Notes under the pieces: generated by a model
Database searches by the model: none
The model's input: only the letters and a program-made list of their open reading frames with translations
What the model was told of the DNA's origin: nothing
Source: Flavobacterium sp. Sd200
Lineage (GTDB): Bacteria; Bacteroidota; Bacteroidia; Flavobacteriales; Flavobacteriaceae
Assembly: GCF_009826935.1 (NCBI RefSeq)
Contig: NZ_WUMN01000011.1
Coordinates: 1 to 55,814, forward strand
Direction: 5' to 3'
DNA: 55,814 nucleotides
Shown: in pieces, positions 24,636 through 35,095 of the stretch
Layout: each line of letters starts with the position of its first letter
Position numbering within the stretch: position 1 is the first letter of the stretch
Translations under genes and position numbers: made by a program

Positions 24636-27389
24636 TTATTTGCCTGTGGTTATTATAACAGAGGCCTGCTGTAAACCTGCCGATTCGGCTTTTACTTTTA
24701 TTTTGCCCTGCTGTCCCGGCTTTGCTCTAACTATAACAAGACACAGGCCGTTAAAAGCTTCTTTTTCTAAAGATGCAAAAGATGTAAGGTTGGCAGAGTC
24801 TCCGTTATCTGTAGCTACAATTTCGCCTGGTCCTTCTATCGAGAATTTAAGCATGTTTTTTGCATCAGGAACCATCAAACCGTCTTTATCTGTTACGGTT
24901 ACAGTTATAAAAGACAGGTCTTCTCCATCGGCTTTTATAACATTTCTGTCTGGTGTCAGCGTTAGTTTGGTAGATTTTGTAGTGGTTTTTACCATGTCTT
25001 CAGCCCACTTTTTACCGTTCTTGTAGGTCACAACTTTAAGTTCTCCAGGGGTATATTTTACATCATCCCAACGCAGACGATATTCATACTGCTCTTTCTT
25101 TTTCCTGCCCAACGATTTGCCATTAAGGAACAGTTCGGCTTCATCGCCCGATGTAAATACATGCACCGGAGTAATTTCTCCTTCGCGGCCTGTCCAGTTC
25201 CAATGCGGCAGTATGTGTGCTATTGGGAGTTCCGGCTTCCAGTGCGACTGGTATAAATAAAAGCGGTCTTTTTTAAATCCGGCAAGATCTATAACCCCAA
25301 AGTAGGAGCTTTTAGAAAGATAGTAGGGAGTAGGCTCTCCAATGTAATCCCAACCACTCCATACAAAACCTCCGGCAACATACGGGTGTTTTTCCATAGA
25401 AGCAAAAACTTTATCGGCCGATGCCCCAAAATCTACCGAGTACAATTCATAAGAACTTACCTGTTGTTTTTTGGAATCGCCTCCCTGACCGTCTCTGATG
25501 GGTGAACTGTTGCCCTTATACACCGGGAAAATATATTCGCCACGACTGCTTACGGCTGCTGCATTCTCGCTGCTTACAATTACCTTATCAGGAAATTTTT
25601 CGTGAAAAGCGGGGAACAAAGGCGGAGTGTTTATTCCTTTTAAACCTGCATAAGCATCACCATTGCGTATGCCTTCGCCCTGATAGTTAAGGCTTATGAG
25701 ATCTACCACAGCAGGCAATGGCATGTTTGGTTTCGCATAGTTCATAGATATGGTTGTAGGTCGGGTGGCATCTTCTTCTTTAGTAATAGCCTGCAGGCGT
25801 TTTGCCACTTCGGCACCCTGAATATCCGTATATTGTTCTCCTACTTCGTTGCCAAAACTCCACATTATTATAGATGGGTGATTGCGGTCGCGCCTTAACA
25901 TTGCCCTAAGGTCCTGTTCATGCCATTCCGGAAAAATAAGGTGGAAATCCAAAGGGGTTTTCTTTAATTCCCAGCAGTCAAAAACCTCGTCTACCACAAG
26001 AAAGCCCATTTTATCTGTTAATTCCAATAATTGCGGGTCTGGCGGATTATGAGAGAAACGGATGGCATTACATCCCAACTCGCGCAGTATTTCAAGCTGG
26101 CGCTCGGCAGCGCGCACATTAAATGCTGCGCCCAGTGCTCCAAGGTCATGGTGTTGGTTTACTCCTTTTAAATAAATATGTTTTCCGTTTACAAATATTC
26201 CCTTTTCGGCATCAAAACGCAGGTCTCTTATACCAAAGTTTGTAGTGTACGTGTCTACGGTTTTACCGTTTAAAGATACTGTGGTTACAGCCACATAACG
26301 ATTTGGAGTGCCTTCCGGCACAGGCTCCCATAATTTTGGATTTTTAAGTATGACCGATCCTGAAACAGTTTCCTGAGATCGTGGTTTTAAGGCTGCGTTT
26401 GCCGGTGTGATTTTTGCCACAGCCTGGCCTGTTTTATTTCCTTTAGAATCTAAAAGATATATCTCGGTAGCTACCTGATAACTGCCCTGTGCATCTGAAT
26501 TATTTTCGAGCGTTACCTTAAGGTCGATATTTGCAGATGCTGCCGAAACATTGCTTGTTGTAATGTAAGTGCCCCAGTTGGCTATGTGTACCGGCTGTGT
26601 TTTTGTTAGCCATATACTGCGGTAAATGCCTGCTCCGGGATACCAGCGTGCAGAGCCTATAGGATTGTCTACCCTTATAGCAAGTTGATTTTCGCCTCCG
26701 GGAATAATATAAGGGGTAAGGTCTAACTGCCATGATGCATAGCCATAAGGCCATCCGCCAACAAGTTTGCCGTTTAGCCATACCATTGCATAAGACATAG
26801 CTCCGTCAATATCAAGAAAAACCGATTTGCCCTTATCAGATAGCGGCACATCAATTTTTCTTCGATACCAGGCAACACCCTGTATAGGCAACCTGCCCAT
26901 GCCACCACCAATAATAGTACCGTCTCCTTTATAAAACGGACCCTTAATCGCCCAGTCGTGAGGAAGGTTTATACTTTCCCAGCCTTTGTCGTTAAACCCT
27001 GACTGTACAAAAGCAAAATCGCTGCCCGGGTTTCCCGCCGGGCGCACATGTTTTTTTGCCTGATCTTTAATAAACGCATTTCCGGTAGGCAGGATATAAG
27101 GTTTTAAAACTTCTTTTTTACTTTCTACTTTTAACGCTTCGGTTGGTTTTGCATCTGCAGCTATGCGGTCTATGTTTTCGTTAACTTCAGGACACACATC
27201 ATAAATAAGGTCATCGGCTTTTTCGTTTTCCCCATATTTGTAAAACTTCCATCCGTTATTGATGTTTATACGCTCCCTTACTTCTGTATTTTTTGTTTTT
27301 GGGTTTTGCGCCAGTATTGGCAATGTAACCAAAAGGCACATACCTATAGAATGAAGTATGCTTTTTTTATTCAGTTTTGATTGATACAT
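24636..27389 (-). CDS. Glycoside hydrolase family 2 (beta-galactosidase-like)
   Basis: About 917 aa. The start is placed at ATG 27389 (MYQSKLNKKSILHSIG), giving a signal peptide ending ILAQ; ATG 27407 would add six residues. A GH2 sugar-binding domain (WESINLPHDWAIKGP, GVAWYRRKIDVP) is followed by an Ig-like domain and a TIM barrel with the acid/base Glu in IMWSFGNEVGEQ and a likely nucleophile Glu in VIVSSENAAA. DUF4982-like and Big-like domains follow at the C-terminus. Family GH2 includes beta-galactosidases, beta-glucuronidases and others; in this locus it probably removes a xylan side-chain sugar. It is 45 nt downstream of the GH3 gene. Confidence 0.88.
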   Translation of the reverse strand: MYQSKLNKKSILHSIGMCLLVTLPILAQNPKTKNTEVRERININNGWKFYKYGENEKADDLIYDVCPEVNENIDRIAADAKPTEALKVESKKEVLKPYILPTGNAFIKDQAKKHVRPAGNPGSDFAFVQSGFNDKGWESINLPHDWAIKGPFYKGDGTIIGGGMGRLPIQGVAWYRRKIDVPLSDKGKSVFLDIDGAMSYAMVWLNGKLVGGWPYGYASWQLDLTPYIIPGGENQLAIRVDNPIGSARWYPGAGIYRSIWLTKTQPVHIANWGTYITTSNVSAASANIDLKVTLENNSDAQGSYQVATEIYLLDSKGNKTGQAVAKITPANAALKPRSQETVSGSVILKNPKLWEPVPEGTPNRYVAVTTVSLNGKTVDTYTTNFGIRDLRFDAEKGIFVNGKHIYLKGVNQHHDLGALGAAFNVRAAERQLEILRELGCNAIRFSHNPPDPQLLELTDKMGFLVVDEVFDCWELKKTPLDFHLIFPEWHEQDLRAMLRRDRNHPSIIMWSFGNEVGEQYTDIQGAEVAKRLQAITKEEDATRPTTISMNYAKPNMPLPAVVDLISLNYQGEGIRNGDAYAGLKGINTPPLFPAFHEKFPDKVIVSSENAAAVSSRGEYIFPVYKGNSSPIRDGQGGDSKKQQVSSYELYSVDFGASADKVFASMEKHPYVAGGFVWSGWDYIGEPTPYYLSKSSYFGVIDLAGFKKDRFYLYQSHWKPELPIAHILPHWNWTGREGEITPVHVFTSGDEAELFLNGKSLGRKKKEQYEYRLRWDDVKYTPGELKVVTYKNGKKWAEDMVKTTTKSTKLTLTPDRNVIKADGEDLSFITVTVTDKDGLMVPDAKNMLKFSIEGPGEIVATDNGDSANLTSFASLEKEAFNGLCLVIVRAKPGQQGKIKVKAESAGLQQASVIITTGK

Positions 27390-27452
27390 AATAATGTAGT
27401 TAAGCATAATTATACTTTTTGGATATTATTTTTTGCGTAATTATTTGATGAG

Positions 27453-30080
27453 CTATTTTATCGTAATAGCCTTCTTTAAAACATTGCCTTTAGTTTTGTT
27501 TGGTTCATCGGGCTGATGACCGCCAACAGCTATCTCTACAGATCCATTAAATTGTTGCAAAGCTCCTTCGGCTGTAGTGTATGAAAGGTCATCGGGAGTT
27601 AAAGTAAAGCTAACAGTTTTACTCTCGCCCGCCTTAAGGCTTACTCTTTCAAAACCTTTCAATGCTTTTATCGATGTTTTAATCTTTGCGTCTTTATTGA
27701 TCACGTAAAGCTGAACCACTTCATCTCCATCCATTTTTCCTGTATTGGTTACCGTTACCGATGCTTTAACATTTTTGCCCTTTGCAATTGTGGCGGGCAG
27801 GCTTAGCTTATCATATTTAAAGGTAGTATAACTTAAACCATATCCAAACCCATAAAGCGGAGTTCCGGTAAAATAGCGGTACGTGCGGTTTTGCATACTA
27901 TAATCAGTAAACGAAGCTAAATCGCTGTCGCTTTTGTAAAAAGTAACCGGCAAACGTCCTGATGGGTTGTAATCGCCAAATAAAATATCTGCAACGGCGG
28001 TACCTGCTGCCTGCCCTCCATACCATGAATTTAAAATGGCAGGGATGGTATTACTTTCCCATGGGGTGGCTATTGCGCTGCCTGTCATCATTACAAATAC
28101 AACCGGTTTGCCTGTGGCTCGTAGTTCTTTCATTAGTTCAGTTTGTATTGCGGGCAATACAATAGTGGTGCGGTCTCCGCCTTCAAAGCCGGGATCATTT
28201 ACTTTCATTTCTTCTCCCTCAAGCTGTGGCGATATTCCACCTACAAAAATAAATGCATCGGCATCTTTATATTTTGTTGCAACGGCCTTTAAGTTGTTCT
28301 TTACAAAGTTGCCTGCACTAAGCCTAACATTGGCTTTGCCATCGCCCTGCCAGTATTCTACCTGTATGTTGTACACTTCACCTTTTACAGTTTTAAGATC
28401 GTAGGTTTTTGCTCCCCATCGGTTTTTAGACCAGGCATCCAAAACTGTTTTCCCGTTAATAATTAAACGGTAACCATCGTCGGCCTCCATTTCAAATGTT
28501 ATATTTCCGCTGCTTACAGGTTTAAAATTAGTAGTGTAGCGCACAGAAAAATCCCTTGCTTTAATACTGCCTGTAACAAGTTGCCCTTCCTGCCAAAAGT
28601 TGTCAATTTTGCTTTCCTGTTTAACCATTTCCGGAGTGCCGCTAAGTTTTGTGTTATTAAAATACTCTGCTTTAAAGCCCTGCTTGCCTTCAAAAGAGTA
28701 TTGGCTGCTAAGGTCTTCATACGCTAATAGCTCATTGTTGGTAAAGTTTACGGCCTTTTCATAAACTACCTGAGTATCTTTGCCTACTTTATCTTTTATA
28801 CCCTGTAAAACAGTAGTAAGGTTAGACGGGATTCCATTGTAGTTGCCTAAAATAGCAATACTGTTATCGGCATTTGGACCCAGAACTACTATTTTTTTTA
28901 GTTTCTTGCTTAGAGGTAGTGTGTTGTTTTCATTTTTAAGTAATACCATAGACTGCTGTGCCATTTTTAGTGCATGTTGCTTATGTGCAGCACTCTCTAA
29001 CACCGATGCAGGTGTTTGGGCATATTTAACCATAGAAACAGGGTCGAACATGCCTAACTGAAAACGCACCATAAACAGGCGTTTTACAGAAATATCTATT
29101 TGAGATTCCGGGATTTTGCCATTTTTTACGGCCTGTACCAAAGCTTTGTATGCATCGGTACCACAATCTATATCAGTGCCGTGAAAAACAGCATCAGCCG
29201 AAGCCGATTCAGCATCAGAATGTGTTTTATGATTTTTGAAAAAATCATCTATTGCCCAGCAGTCAGACGTTACATAGCCTTTAAACTTCCATTGGTTGCG
29301 CAATATATCGTTCATTAGGATATCACTTGCACAGCAGGGCTGTGTCCTGAAAGCATTGTAGGCACACATAACCCCAACAACGTCCGAGACTGTTATAAGT
29401 TTTTTAAAAGCTGGGAGGTAAGTATCCCAAAGGTCATAAGTGCTAACATCGGCATTATATACGTGTCTCAGTGCTTCGGGGCCGCTGTGTACGGCATAGT
29501 GCTTGGCACAGGCAGCGGCCTTTAAATATTTAGGGTCGTCTCCCTGTAACCCCCTAACAAAGGCATCGCCAAGGGCAGCAGTTAAATAAGGATCTTCACC
29601 ATAGGTTTCCTGACCGCGTCCCCAGCGCGGATCGCGAAATATATTTACATTGGGTGTCCAATAGGTAAGCCCAAGATAGCGTTCATTGGTGCGGTTGGTT
29701 TCTACAGCTTTATTATAAATGGCACGCCCTTCCAGTGCAGAGTAATCAGCCATTGTAAAGAGCGAATTTTTATCGAACGTAGCAGCCATGGCAATTGCCT
29801 GAGGGTATACAGTTACTTTAAAAGGTGTACGGGCTACACCGTGCAGGGTTTCGTTCCACCAATCATAAGCAGGTATGCCCAGTCTTGGTATGGCTGGCGA
29901 GGAGTTGAGCATTTGAGATACTTTTTCTTCGAGTGTAAGGCGGCTAACAAGGTCGTTTACACGTTGATCAAAAGTTAAGTTGTAGTCCTGAAACGGATAG
30001 TCTTTATTTTGAGCGTTGCCGGTAAACGAAATGACCAGCAAAGAAAAAATAAATGTGTTACTGAGTATTTTTTTTATCAT
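27453..30080 (-). CDS. Glycoside hydrolase family 3 beta-xylosidase with PA14 insertion
   Basis: 875 aa with a signal peptide ending GNAQ. The GH3 N-terminal domain (LTLEEKVSQMLNSSPAIPRLGIPAYDWWNETLHGVAR) holds the nucleophile Asp in YVTSDCWAIDDF. The (alpha/beta)6 domain is interrupted by a PA14 domain (GFKAEYFNNTKLSG to GDGKANVRLSAG, about residues 455-590), and a fibronectin-III-like domain closes the protein. This layout is typical of Bacteroidota xylan locus beta-xylosidases. It heads the GH3-GH2 operon and is divergent from GH115, with operator copy C between them. Confidence 0.92.
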   Translation of the reverse strand: MIKKILSNTFIFSLLVISFTGNAQNKDYPFQDYNLTFDQRVNDLVSRLTLEEKVSQMLNSSPAIPRLGIPAYDWWNETLHGVARTPFKVTVYPQAIAMAATFDKNSLFTMADYSALEGRAIYNKAVETNRTNERYLGLTYWTPNVNIFRDPRWGRGQETYGEDPYLTAALGDAFVRGLQGDDPKYLKAAACAKHYAVHSGPEALRHVYNADVSTYDLWDTYLPAFKKLITVSDVVGVMCAYNAFRTQPCCASDILMNDILRNQWKFKGYVTSDCWAIDDFFKNHKTHSDAESASADAVFHGTDIDCGTDAYKALVQAVKNGKIPESQIDISVKRLFMVRFQLGMFDPVSMVKYAQTPASVLESAAHKQHALKMAQQSMVLLKNENNTLPLSKKLKKIVVLGPNADNSIAILGNYNGIPSNLTTVLQGIKDKVGKDTQVVYEKAVNFTNNELLAYEDLSSQYSFEGKQGFKAEYFNNTKLSGTPEMVKQESKIDNFWQEGQLVTGSIKARDFSVRYTTNFKPVSSGNITFEMEADDGYRLIINGKTVLDAWSKNRWGAKTYDLKTVKGEVYNIQVEYWQGDGKANVRLSAGNFVKNNLKAVATKYKDADAFIFVGGISPQLEGEEMKVNDPGFEGGDRTTIVLPAIQTELMKELRATGKPVVFVMMTGSAIATPWESNTIPAILNSWYGGQAAGTAVADILFGDYNPSGRLPVTFYKSDSDLASFTDYSMQNRTYRYFTGTPLYGFGYGLSYTTFKYDKLSLPATIAKGKNVKASVTVTNTGKMDGDEVVQLYVINKDAKIKTSIKALKGFERVSLKAGESKTVSFTLTPDDLSYTTAEGALQQFNGSVEIAVGGHQPDEPNKTKGNVLKKAITIK

Positions 30081-30227
30081 ACTGAAATATTTGAAATTTT
30101 GCCTTTGGAGGCTATCTTAAAGTCTTTTTGACTATTTTTAAATAAGGGCAAATTTTTTTACTGTACCGTGCCAGTAAATCAAAAGTAAAATATAACTCAG
30201 GATATGCCCGATAATTTAATTGCAAAG

Positions 30228-30246
30228 TTACGAATACGTTTTAGCT
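30228..30246 (-). promoter_or_regulatory. Candidate operator, copy C
   Basis: On the minus strand GCTAAAACGTATTCGTAAC. It is 148 nt from the GH3 ATG and 81 nt from the GH115 ATG. Confidence 0.65.
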
Positions 30247-30280
30247 AATAATTAAAAAACATTTAATAATTTTAGCTAAA

Positions 30281-30296
30281 TAGGTCTAATATTGAC
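30281..30296 (+). promoter_or_regulatory. GGTCTAATATTGACT element upstream of GH115
   Basis: AGGTCTAATATTGACT, the near-identical partner of the element before uxuB; both are followed by CTCATAAA or TCATAAA. Confidence 0.5.
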
Positions 30297-30326
30297 TCAT
30301 AAATAAAAAATCCTTACTTTATATAA

Positions 30327-32894
30327 ATGAATAAAACACTTTTAATTTTATTTAGCCTAATTTTTTTTAAAATCAATGCTCAGGATTTTGTTAAAAAAGA
30401 CAGCAATGACAACTATTTCTCTGTGGTTTCAGCATTAGAAACTGCCCAAGTTGTATTCGATAAAAGTGATGATTCGTTGGTGCACATTGCCGCAAAACTT
30501 TTTGCAAATGACATCGAAAAGGTAACCGGTAAAAAACCTGAACTGAGTAATAAAATAAAAAAAAATAGCAATATAATAGTCATAGGTACTTTAAGTAGTA
30601 GCTCTTTTTTACAGGAATTAGTAAAAAAGAAAAAGTTTAAAGCAGAAAACCTGAAAGAACAATGGGATGGTTATCAGGTTCAGGTAATAAAAAATCCGTT
30701 TAAAGGAGTAAAGCAGGCTTTAATAATTGCAGGAAGTAACAAACGCGGTGCGGCTTATGGAGCGCTCGAACTCTCTAAACAATTTGGGGTTTCGCCATGG
30801 AACTGGTGGGCGGATGTGCCTGTAGTTCAAAAAAAGGAGCTGTATGTTGATGATACTATTTTTTTAGCCGATGCACCCAAAGTAAAATACCGCGGTATAT
30901 TTATTAACGACGAAGCTCCTGCGTTTACAGGCTGGGCACGTGAGAAATTTGGTGGGCTGAACCATAAAACTTATGAGAAAGTTTTTGAATTGCTGCTTAG
31001 GTTAAAGGCCAACTATATGTGGCCTGCCATGTGGGGAAGTGCATTTAATATTGATGACAAGCTAAATCCTGTACTTGCTGATAAATGGGGCATTGTTATA
31101 GGGACTTCTCACCACGAACCCATGCTACGCGCACAACAGGAATGGAAACTTTTTGGTAAAGGGCCATGGGACTATACTAAGAACGATGAGGTTTTACGTG
31201 ATTTTTGGCGTAAGGGCATTGAAAATATGAGCAAACACGAAAGTATTGTAACCATTGGTATGCGCGGTGACGGCGATGAGCCTATGACCGAAGGCACTGC
31301 AACAGCATTGCTTGAAAAGATCGTGGCCGACCAACGCACCATACTTGAAGAAGTTACCAAAAAACCTGCCTCAGAAACTCCGCAGCTTTGGGCTTTATAT
31401 AAAGAAGTTCAGGACTATTATGATAAAGGAATGCGTGTACCCGACGATGTTACACTTTTACTGTGCGATGATAACTGGGGCAACATCCGTAAGTTGCCTA
31501 AAAAAGATGAAAAACTGCGAAAAGGCGGTTATGGCATATATTATCATTTTGATTATGTGGGCGATCCGCGTAACTATAAATGGATAAATACTAATAACAT
31601 TGCCCGTGTGTATGAACAAATGCATTTGGCATGGGAGTATAATGCACGCCATATATGGATTGTAAATGTGGGTGATATTAAGCCAATGGAATTGCCTATT
31701 TCGTTCTTTTTAGATTATGCATGGGATCCTGAAAAATATACACCTGAGAATTTAAGGAGCTATTATACGGATTGGGCAGAGCAACAGTTTGGGAAACAAT
31801 ATGCCGTTGAAATCGCTAGCATACTTCGCGAATACAGCCAGATGGCGGCGAGGCGCAAACCGGAGCTTACAGATGCAAATACGTATAGTTTAGAGAACTA
31901 TAATGAAGCACAAAATATTGTAGATGCCTATAATGTGCTGTTGAAAAAAGCACAGGGTATTAATAAAAAATTGCCTGCGGAGTATCATGATGCATATTAT
32001 CAGCTGGTGCTGCATCCTGTAGAGGCCAATGCTAATTTACATGCTATGTATCTGGCGGCAGCCCTGAATAAAAAATATGCTGTTGCACAGGATAAAAAAG
32101 CAAATGCGTATGCTGATGAGGTTAAAGCATTGTTCCAAAAAGATGCTGATATAAGTACTCAATACAATAAAAATACAGCAAACGGTAAGTGGAACCATTT
32201 TATGGATCAGGTACATATTGGTTACACTTCGTGGAACGATCCTAAAGTAAACATAATGCCTGAAGTTAAATATGTATCTGAGGATAGTAAAACAGTACTA
32301 AAACAGGAGGCTATAGTTGCAGATAAAACCGCAGAAAGTATTGTGCCTAAAAGTTCTGCCCCTTTTTTTTATGAAAAAAACGGATATGTATCAATACAGG
32401 CAGAACATTTTACAAAAGCAATAAATACCAATGGGGTAGAGTGGAAGGTGCTGCCCGATATTGGCAGGACAGGATCGGGGGTTACGCCTTTTCCGGTTAC
32501 AGCAGCAAAACAGGAACCGGGAGGTAACAGCCCGCACCTTGAATATGAATTTTATGTTTATTCAGAAAGTAAAGCAGATGTTCAGGCTTATTTTTCGCCT
32601 ACACTTAACTTTCATAATGAGGCAGAAGGACTGCGTTATGCAATATCTATAGATGATGAGAAGCCTCAGGTTTTAGGCATAAATACTTATAAAGATTTGA
32701 GCGAGTGGAGAGCATGGGTAAGTAATAACGCTATTCTTAAAACTACATCTCATATTACACTTAAACCGGGAAAGCATGTACTTAAATTTTGGATGGCAGA
32801 CCCCGGCATAGTGCTTCAAAATATAATAATAGACCTGGGCGGACTTAAAAAAAGCTACCTCGGGCCACGGGAAACCATGGTCAGGTCTAAATAA
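30327..32894 (+). CDS. Glycoside hydrolase family 115 xylan alpha-1,2-glucuronidase
   Basis: 855 aa with a signal peptide (MNKTLLILFSLIFFKINAQ). Family blocks are AAKLFANDIEKVTGKKP, KRGAAYGALELSKQFGVSPWNWWADVP, YRGIFINDEAP, MWPAMWGSAFNIDDKLNP and LLCDDNWGNIRKLP, with a C-terminal domain holding YVSIQAEHFTKA. GH115 enzymes cut 4-O-methylglucuronic acid from internal xylose residues of polymeric xylan. First gene of the GH115-GH67-xylA operon (gaps of 26 and 33 nt). Its products go to the linked hexuronate pathway. Confidence 0.95.
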   Translation: MNKTLLILFSLIFFKINAQDFVKKDSNDNYFSVVSALETAQVVFDKSDDSLVHIAAKLFANDIEKVTGKKPELSNKIKKNSNIIVIGTLSSSSFLQELVKKKKFKAENLKEQWDGYQVQVIKNPFKGVKQALIIAGSNKRGAAYGALELSKQFGVSPWNWWADVPVVQKKELYVDDTIFLADAPKVKYRGIFINDEAPAFTGWAREKFGGLNHKTYEKVFELLLRLKANYMWPAMWGSAFNIDDKLNPVLADKWGIVIGTSHHEPMLRAQQEWKLFGKGPWDYTKNDEVLRDFWRKGIENMSKHESIVTIGMRGDGDEPMTEGTATALLEKIVADQRTILEEVTKKPASETPQLWALYKEVQDYYDKGMRVPDDVTLLLCDDNWGNIRKLPKKDEKLRKGGYGIYYHFDYVGDPRNYKWINTNNIARVYEQMHLAWEYNARHIWIVNVGDIKPMELPISFFLDYAWDPEKYTPENLRSYYTDWAEQQFGKQYAVEIASILREYSQMAARRKPELTDANTYSLENYNEAQNIVDAYNVLLKKAQGINKKLPAEYHDAYYQLVLHPVEANANLHAMYLAAALNKKYAVAQDKKANAYADEVKALFQKDADISTQYNKNTANGKWNHFMDQVHIGYTSWNDPKVNIMPEVKYVSEDSKTVLKQEAIVADKTAESIVPKSSAPFFYEKNGYVSIQAEHFTKAINTNGVEWKVLPDIGRTGSGVTPFPVTAAKQEPGGNSPHLEYEFYVYSESKADVQAYFSPTLNFHNEAEGLRYAISIDDEKPQVLGINTYKDLSEWRAWVSNNAILKTTSHITLKPGKHVLKFWMADPGIVLQNIIIDLGGLKKSYLGPRETMVRSK

Positions 32895-32920
32895 ATCATT
32901 ATTACCGAATTAATTACTTT

Positions 32921-35062
32921 ATGAACTATTATAAAATACTCTTCGCTTACCTTTTAGTTTTTATTTTACCTCTTAGCCTTAAAGCCGATGACGGTTATCG
33001 TCTATGGCTAAAATATGATAAGATCAATAATGCTACGTTGCTTAACAGCTATAGCACTGCTTATAAATCGTATTATATAGAGGGTAATCCGGCAAATGCA
33101 GCTGTTATTCAAAAAGAGTTATCAATGGCTTTTAAAGGGCTGTTGGGTAAAGATATAAAACAGGGCAAAGCTGTCTCTGACGGATGTATAGTTATTGGTA
33201 CACCAGCTTCTTCAACTATCATTAAAGGTCTAAAGATCGATAAAGAGCTGGCTAAATTGGGTGATGAAGGCTTTCTTATCAAAACAGTGGTTATCAATAA
33301 AAAGAAATGTACTGTCATTACTGCCAATAAAGATAATGGCCTGCTGTATGGTGTGTTTCATTTTTTAAGACTGATCCAAACGCAGCAAAATACTGACGAA
33401 CTGAATATTGAGAGTGCGCCAAAACTGCAGGTAAGGTTGCTTAACCATTGGGATAACCTTGATGGCAGTGTAGAGCGTGGCTATGCAGGTACCTCTATAT
33501 GGAACTGGGACGCGCTTCCGGCTACACTTGATCCTAAATATACTGATTATGCCCGTGCCAATGCATCTGTAGGTATTAACGGCACAGTGCTTAATAACGT
33601 AAACTCTAACCCTAAAATAATGACGGCCGATTATTTGCCAAAAGTTAAGGCCCTGGCCGATGTTTTTCGTCCGTATGGGCTTAAGGTATATCTTTCGGTT
33701 TCGTTTAGCGCACCTATAAAAATTGGAGGTTTAAAAACTGCCGATCCTTTAGATCCGGCTGTTATAGAATGGTGGAAAAACAAGACTGATGAGATCTATA
33801 AATACATTCCTGATTTTGGAGGCTTTCTTGTAAAGGCAAACTCTGAGGGCCAGCCCGGCCCGCAGGATTACGGGCGCACCCATGCCGATGGTGCCAATAT
33901 GCTGGCCGATGTACTGAAGCCTCACAACGGTATTGTAATGTGGAGGGCATTTGTATACAATAGCAACCCTGCCGAAGACCGCACTTTACAGGCTTACAAC
34001 AGCTTTAAACCATTCGACGGCAAGTTTAAAGATAATGTGCTGGTACAGATAAAAAATGGGGCTATAGATTTTCAGCCGCGAGAGCCGTTCTCGCCATTGT
34101 TTGGTGCTATGCCCAATACATCGCTAATGATGGAGTTCCAAATTACCCAGGAGTATCTGGGGTCATCAAAGCATTTGGTATATCTGGCTTCGCTGTTTGA
34201 AGAAACATTACAGTCTGATACCTATACAAAAGGCAAAGGCAGTACCGTTAGCAATGTTTTGCAGGGTAAGTATACCACAGGCAAGCTTACAGGAATGGCA
34301 GGTGTTTCTAACATAGGCAATAGTGTTAACTGGACGGGGCATCCGTTTGGGCAGGCCAACTGGTTTTCTATGGGCAGGCTAGCATGGGATCCTGATCTTA
34401 CAGCCGAAAGCATTGCTGATGAATGGATAAAAATGACATTCCCCAACGTAAAAAATGCTGTTGATGCCATAAAAACAATAATGATGCAATCGCGCGAAGC
34501 GGCTGTAAATTATATGACACCGCTCGGGCTGCATCACATTATGGCCTATAACACCCATCAAGGGCCGGGACCATGGGTAGATACGGCTGCACAACCCAAC
34601 TGGAAGTCTACCTATTATCATAACGCCGATGCAAATGGTATTGGCTTTAACCGTACCAGCACAGGGTCTGATGCGGTAGGGCAGTACTTTCCTCCGGTGA
34701 GGGATATGTTTGAAAAGACTGAAACATGCCCTGAAAATTTACTGCTTTGGTTTCATCATTTAAAATGGACGTATAAAATGAAATCGGGTAAAAGCCTTTG
34801 GGATGAGCTGTGCCAACATTATTATAAAGGGGTAGATGAGGTAAGAACCATGCAAAAAACATGGGAAACCACTAAAGGTAGTGTTGATGCTGAAATTTTT
34901 ACGAAAGTAAAAGACCTTTTGGCAACACAGGAAAAGGAAGCGGTAATATGGAGAAACGGCTGCGTATTGTATTTCCAGACGTTCTCTAAAATGCCTGTCC
35001 CTGCCGGATTAGAAACTCCTGATAAACCGCTAAGCTATTATAAAGAACTGAAAGTTGATTAA
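32921..35062 (+). CDS. Glycoside hydrolase family 67 alpha-glucuronidase
   Basis: 713 aa with a signal peptide ending SLKA. Motifs include LLNHWDNLDGSVERGYAG and SIWNWDALP, the acid Glu probably in KANSEGQPGP, and the base pair Asp in GAIDFQPREP and Glu 28 residues later in ITQEYLG, a spacing that matches the characterised GH67 enzymes. GH67 removes (methyl)glucuronic acid from the non-reducing end of xylo-oligosaccharides, complementing the internal activity of GH115. It is the second gene of the operon. Confidence 0.96.
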   Translation: MNYYKILFAYLLVFILPLSLKADDGYRLWLKYDKINNATLLNSYSTAYKSYYIEGNPANAAVIQKELSMAFKGLLGKDIKQGKAVSDGCIVIGTPASSTIIKGLKIDKELAKLGDEGFLIKTVVINKKKCTVITANKDNGLLYGVFHFLRLIQTQQNTDELNIESAPKLQVRLLNHWDNLDGSVERGYAGTSIWNWDALPATLDPKYTDYARANASVGINGTVLNNVNSNPKIMTADYLPKVKALADVFRPYGLKVYLSVSFSAPIKIGGLKTADPLDPAVIEWWKNKTDEIYKYIPDFGGFLVKANSEGQPGPQDYGRTHADGANMLADVLKPHNGIVMWRAFVYNSNPAEDRTLQAYNSFKPFDGKFKDNVLVQIKNGAIDFQPREPFSPLFGAMPNTSLMMEFQITQEYLGSSKHLVYLASLFEETLQSDTYTKGKGSTVSNVLQGKYTTGKLTGMAGVSNIGNSVNWTGHPFGQANWFSMGRLAWDPDLTAESIADEWIKMTFPNVKNAVDAIKTIMMQSREAAVNYMTPLGLHHIMAYNTHQGPGPWVDTAAQPNWKSTYYHNADANGIGFNRTSTGSDAVGQYFPPVRDMFEKTETCPENLLLWFHHLKWTYKMKSGKSLWDELCQHYYKGVDEVRTMQKTWETTKGSVDAEIFTKVKDLLATQEKEAVIWRNGCVLYFQTFSKMPVPAGLETPDKPLSYYKELKVD

Positions 35063-35095
35063 AATATCCAAATAATAACACCAAAAAACAAGAGC

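Larger units (their letters stand above)
30081..30326. other. Divergent promoter region GH3 / GH115
   Basis: 246 bp without coding sequence. It carries operator copy C and the GGTCTAATATTGAC element, so one protein bound here could control both transcription units. No perfect TTTG / TAnnTTTG promoter is visible in either direction. Confidence 0.7.

Noticed and set aside
30315..30322. TACTTTAT as a -7 element of GH115
   Set aside because: It would put the transcript start at or after the ATG, although the signal peptide fixes the start codon; the last bases also miss the consensus.
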